From positions 1-8,308 of the forward strand of contig JAOZQV010000155.1 of the NCBI GenBank assembly GCA_029932035.1: a stretch of DNA of 8,308 bases, written 5' to 3'. The DNA comes from Deltaproteobacteria bacterium. GTDB lineage: Bacteria > Desulfobacterota > DSM-4660 > Desulfatiglandales > Desulfatiglandaceae. This document shows, in pieces, positions 7,296-8,308 of the stretch. A program made the position numbers and the translations under genes. The notes below the pieces were generated by a model that made no database searches, was not told where the DNA came from, and saw only the letters and a list, made by a program, of their open reading frames with translations. The stretch's first letter is position 1. Every line of letters starts with the position of its first letter.

Positions 7296-7333
7296 AACTT
7301 CACCCTATCATAGACGATAAGAGGTTCAAAGCG

Positions 7334-7386
7334 CAGGGTTTTTCAATCTTCAATCCCCAGAGGTCTCATTTCTTTTGAAAACCCTG
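7334..7386. repeat. Imperfect inverted repeat in the leader of the nitroreductase-por cluster
   Basis: The left arm CAGGGTTTTTCAA (7334-7346) pairs with the right arm TTGAAAACCCTG (7375-7386): 12 base pairs with one bulged base, around a 28-nt loop. It lies between the minus-strand promoter and the nitroreductase start, so it would fold in the 5' leader of that transcript. As DNA it could also be an operator. It is not followed by a U-tract in either direction, so an intrinsic terminator is unlikely. Confidence 0.5.
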
Positions 7387-7392
7387 AAAAAG

Positions 7393-7421
7393 TTGTGATT
7401 TTTTATCTCATATAATATAAT
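7393..7421 (+). promoter_or_regulatory. Putative sigma70-type promoter for the DJ-1/PfpI gene
   Basis: TTGTGA (7393-7398), a 17-nt spacer and a perfect TATAAT (7416-7421). A second TATAAT at 7411-7416 has too short a spacer. Transcription would begin near 7428, leaving a leader of roughly 115 nt before the start at 7543. Its -10 overlaps the -10 of the opposing promoter by two bases. Confidence 0.55.
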
Positions 7422-7440
7422 GTTCCGTGCTCAAACGCAA
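7412..7440 (-). promoter_or_regulatory. Putative sigma70-type promoter for the nitroreductase-por cluster
   Basis: On the minus strand: TTGCGT (7440-7435), a 17-nt spacer, then TATTAT (7417-7412). Transcription would start near 7405, giving a leader of about 110 nt to the ATG at 7295, or about 200 nt to the ATG at 7202, with the inverted repeat at 7334-7386 inside it. No other promoter-like region is needed for the five downstream genes, given their overlaps. Confidence 0.45.
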
Positions 7441-7542
7441 CTTTCAATCATTGATCTCTCCGTTCATAAGAACTAACCCATTAATTTTAAAAACAAAGTG
7501 TTGAAATAAATGTCAACCTTAAATAAAAAAATGGAGAAAGAA

Positions 7543-8169
7543 ATGACTCGGAAGCGTGTAGGCATAGTCATTTTTAATGATATTGAGGTCCTCGACTTTT
7601 GTGGTCCATTTGAGGTATTTTCAGCAACTCGTCTTAATGAGGAGAAGCGGCGGGAAGAGCCTTCACCATTTGAAGTTTTTCTAATCGCTGAAACCCTCTC
7701 TTATGTGACTACAACAGGTGGCATGAAAGTCATACCTCAATATTCATTTGAAAATTGTCCACGGCTGGATATCCTCGTTGTTCCAGGTGGATGGGGCGCC
7801 CGTAAAGAATTGAAGAACCCAGTGATGCTTGAATGGCTGCGTTCCAGGGCTGCTGAAGTTGAAATACTGACCTCCGTCTGCACAGGATCCATGCTGCTGG
7901 GATTCGCTGGTTTGATAGACGGATTGCATGCAACGACTCACTGGCGCTCTTTAGACTGGATGCGAGATTCCTTTCCTAAAGTGTCCGTTGAGTACGAACA
8001 GCATGTCGTTGAGGATGGCCGTGTATTCACTTCGGCTGGCATCTCAGCGGGAATCGATATGGCGCTTAAAGTGGTTGTTCGCTATTACGGTAAGGACATT
8101 GCGCGAGCTACAGCTGTGCATATGGAATATCCTTTTCCGGCTAATAATGAACGCCGAATAAGCCTTTAA
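7543..8169 (+). CDS. DJ-1/PfpI-family protein (isonitrile hydratase-like class I glutamine amidotransferase fold)
   Basis: 208 residues from the chosen start. The protein has the DJ-1/PfpI fold: RVGIVIFNDIEVLDFCGPFEVF at the N-terminus (in residues 5-26, with Asp18 and Glu24), VVPGGWGAR in the middle, the nucleophile elbow SVCTGS with Cys113 (codon 7879-7881), then ATTHW and SAGISAGIDMAL. This pattern matches the isonitrile hydratase/GlxA-N-terminal branch more than the protease-like PfpI or DJ-1 proper. No AraC-type DNA-binding domain follows, so it is a stand-alone enzyme or stress protein rather than a GlxA regulator. The start at 7543 is preferred because GGAG (7533-7536) lies 6 nt upstream; ATGs at 7510 and 7531 are in frame but have poor sites, and they would add a lysine-rich tail outside the fold. 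It is transcribed divergently from the nitroreductase cluster and followed 59 bp later by a VOC protein. Substrate cannot be told from sequence. Confidence 0.9.
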   Translation: MTRKRVGIVIFNDIEVLDFCGPFEVFSATRLNEEKRREEPSPFEVFLIAETLSYVTTTGGMKVIPQYSFENCPRLDILVVPGGWGARKELKNPVMLEWLRSRAAEVEILTSVCTGSMLLGFAGLIDGLHATTHWRSLDWMRDSFPKVSVEYEQHVVEDGRVFTSAGISAGIDMALKVVVRYYGKDIARATAVHMEYPFPANNERRISL

Positions 8170-8228
8170 ACCGACGCCAAGCGCTGCTCACCCGCGCCCA
8201 GTTATGCGCAACAAACCGGTAAACACCG

Positions 8229-8308
8229 ATGAATGTTGAAGCGATTGACCATTTGGTCTTGACGGTTAAGGATATTGACGCAACATGCTCGTTTTACGGG
8301 CGAGTGCT
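8229..8308 (+). CDS. VOC-superfamily (glyoxalase/bleomycin-resistance/dioxygenase) protein, 3'-truncated
   Basis: Only the first 26 codons are in the window. They read as the opening beta-strand and helix of a vicinal-oxygen-chelate module: AIDHLVLTVKDIDATCSFYGRV, where the His in DHLVLTV is the usual first metal ligand and the F-Y-x-R-V run is typical. The N-terminus is consistent with a small single-module VOC protein, but the function (glyoxalase, antibiotic binding, dioxygenase) cannot be judged from this much. The ATG at 8229 has no good Shine-Dalgarno site; a small CGGT/ACCG hairpin sits directly upstream. It follows the DJ-1/PfpI gene by 59 bp on the same strand and may be co-transcribed with it. 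Confidence 0.75.
   Translation, partial: MNVEAIDHLVLTVKDIDATCSFYGRV

Noticed and set aside
8165..8228. Possible integron attC site between the DJ-1/PfpI and VOC genes (GTTATGC at 8201-8207)
   Set aside because: The putative left core TTTAAAC does not pair with GTTATGC, no matching L-type arms are visible, and about 43 nt is shorter than a normal attC.

Overview
The window reads as a compact stretch of a mesophilic anaerobic bacterium's chromosome. The ferredoxin-dependent pyruvate oxidoreductase with separate gamma, alpha and beta subunits, the GltD-like NADPH/FAD subunit fused to a 2x[4Fe-4S] domain, and the SagB-type nitroreductase are arrangements I associate with Desulfobacterota (Syntrophobacterales-like 'deltaproteobacteria') and related anaerobes. 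That assignment is inference; no rRNA or tRNA marker is present. There is no mobile element or CRISPR array, and no gap over 300 bases without a gene.

Layout: (1) 1-1722, plus strand: the 3' part of a family 9 glycoside hydrolase (cellulase/endoglucanase type), with part of an N-terminal Ig-like domain and a complete catalytic domain; its beginning lies outside the window. (2) 1781-7295, minus strand: a tightly packed, probably co-transcribed six-gene cluster. Read 5' to 3' it is: SagB/ThcOx-type nitroreductase; pyruvate:ferredoxin oxidoreductase gamma; a fused GltD-type FAD/NADPH oxidoreductase plus PorD-type diferredoxin; PorA alpha; PorB beta; and a Yip1-domain membrane protein. Junctions are 13 bp, 10 bp, a 4-bp ATGA overlap, a 10-bp overlap and a 26-bp overlap, so translational coupling is likely throughout. 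(3) 7296-7542: a divergent regulatory region with one good sigma70-like promoter per strand, their -10 elements overlapping, plus an imperfect inverted repeat in the leader of the minus-strand cluster. (4) 7543-8169, plus strand: a DJ-1/PfpI-family protein. (5) 8229-8308, plus strand: the start of a VOC-superfamily (glyoxalase/dioxygenase-fold) protein, cut by the window end.

How the genes may work together: PorA and PorB carry the thiamine-pyrophosphate chemistry that splits pyruvate (or another 2-oxoacid) with CoA into acyl-CoA, CO2 and two low-potential electrons. Gamma completes the CoA-handling core. The electrons should pass from the beta-subunit cluster to the two [4Fe-4S] clusters at the C-terminus of the fusion protein, then to its FAD and NADP(H) site. 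The cluster therefore looks like a pyruvate oxidoreductase hard-wired to NADP(H) instead of, or as well as, free ferredoxin. The roles of the leading nitroreductase and the trailing Yip1 membrane protein are unknown; their tight linkage to the por genes is the most interesting open question here. I see no clearly new biological system. The strongest candidate for a closer look is this nitroreductase-por(GltD fusion)-Yip1 cluster and its overlapping divergent promoters.
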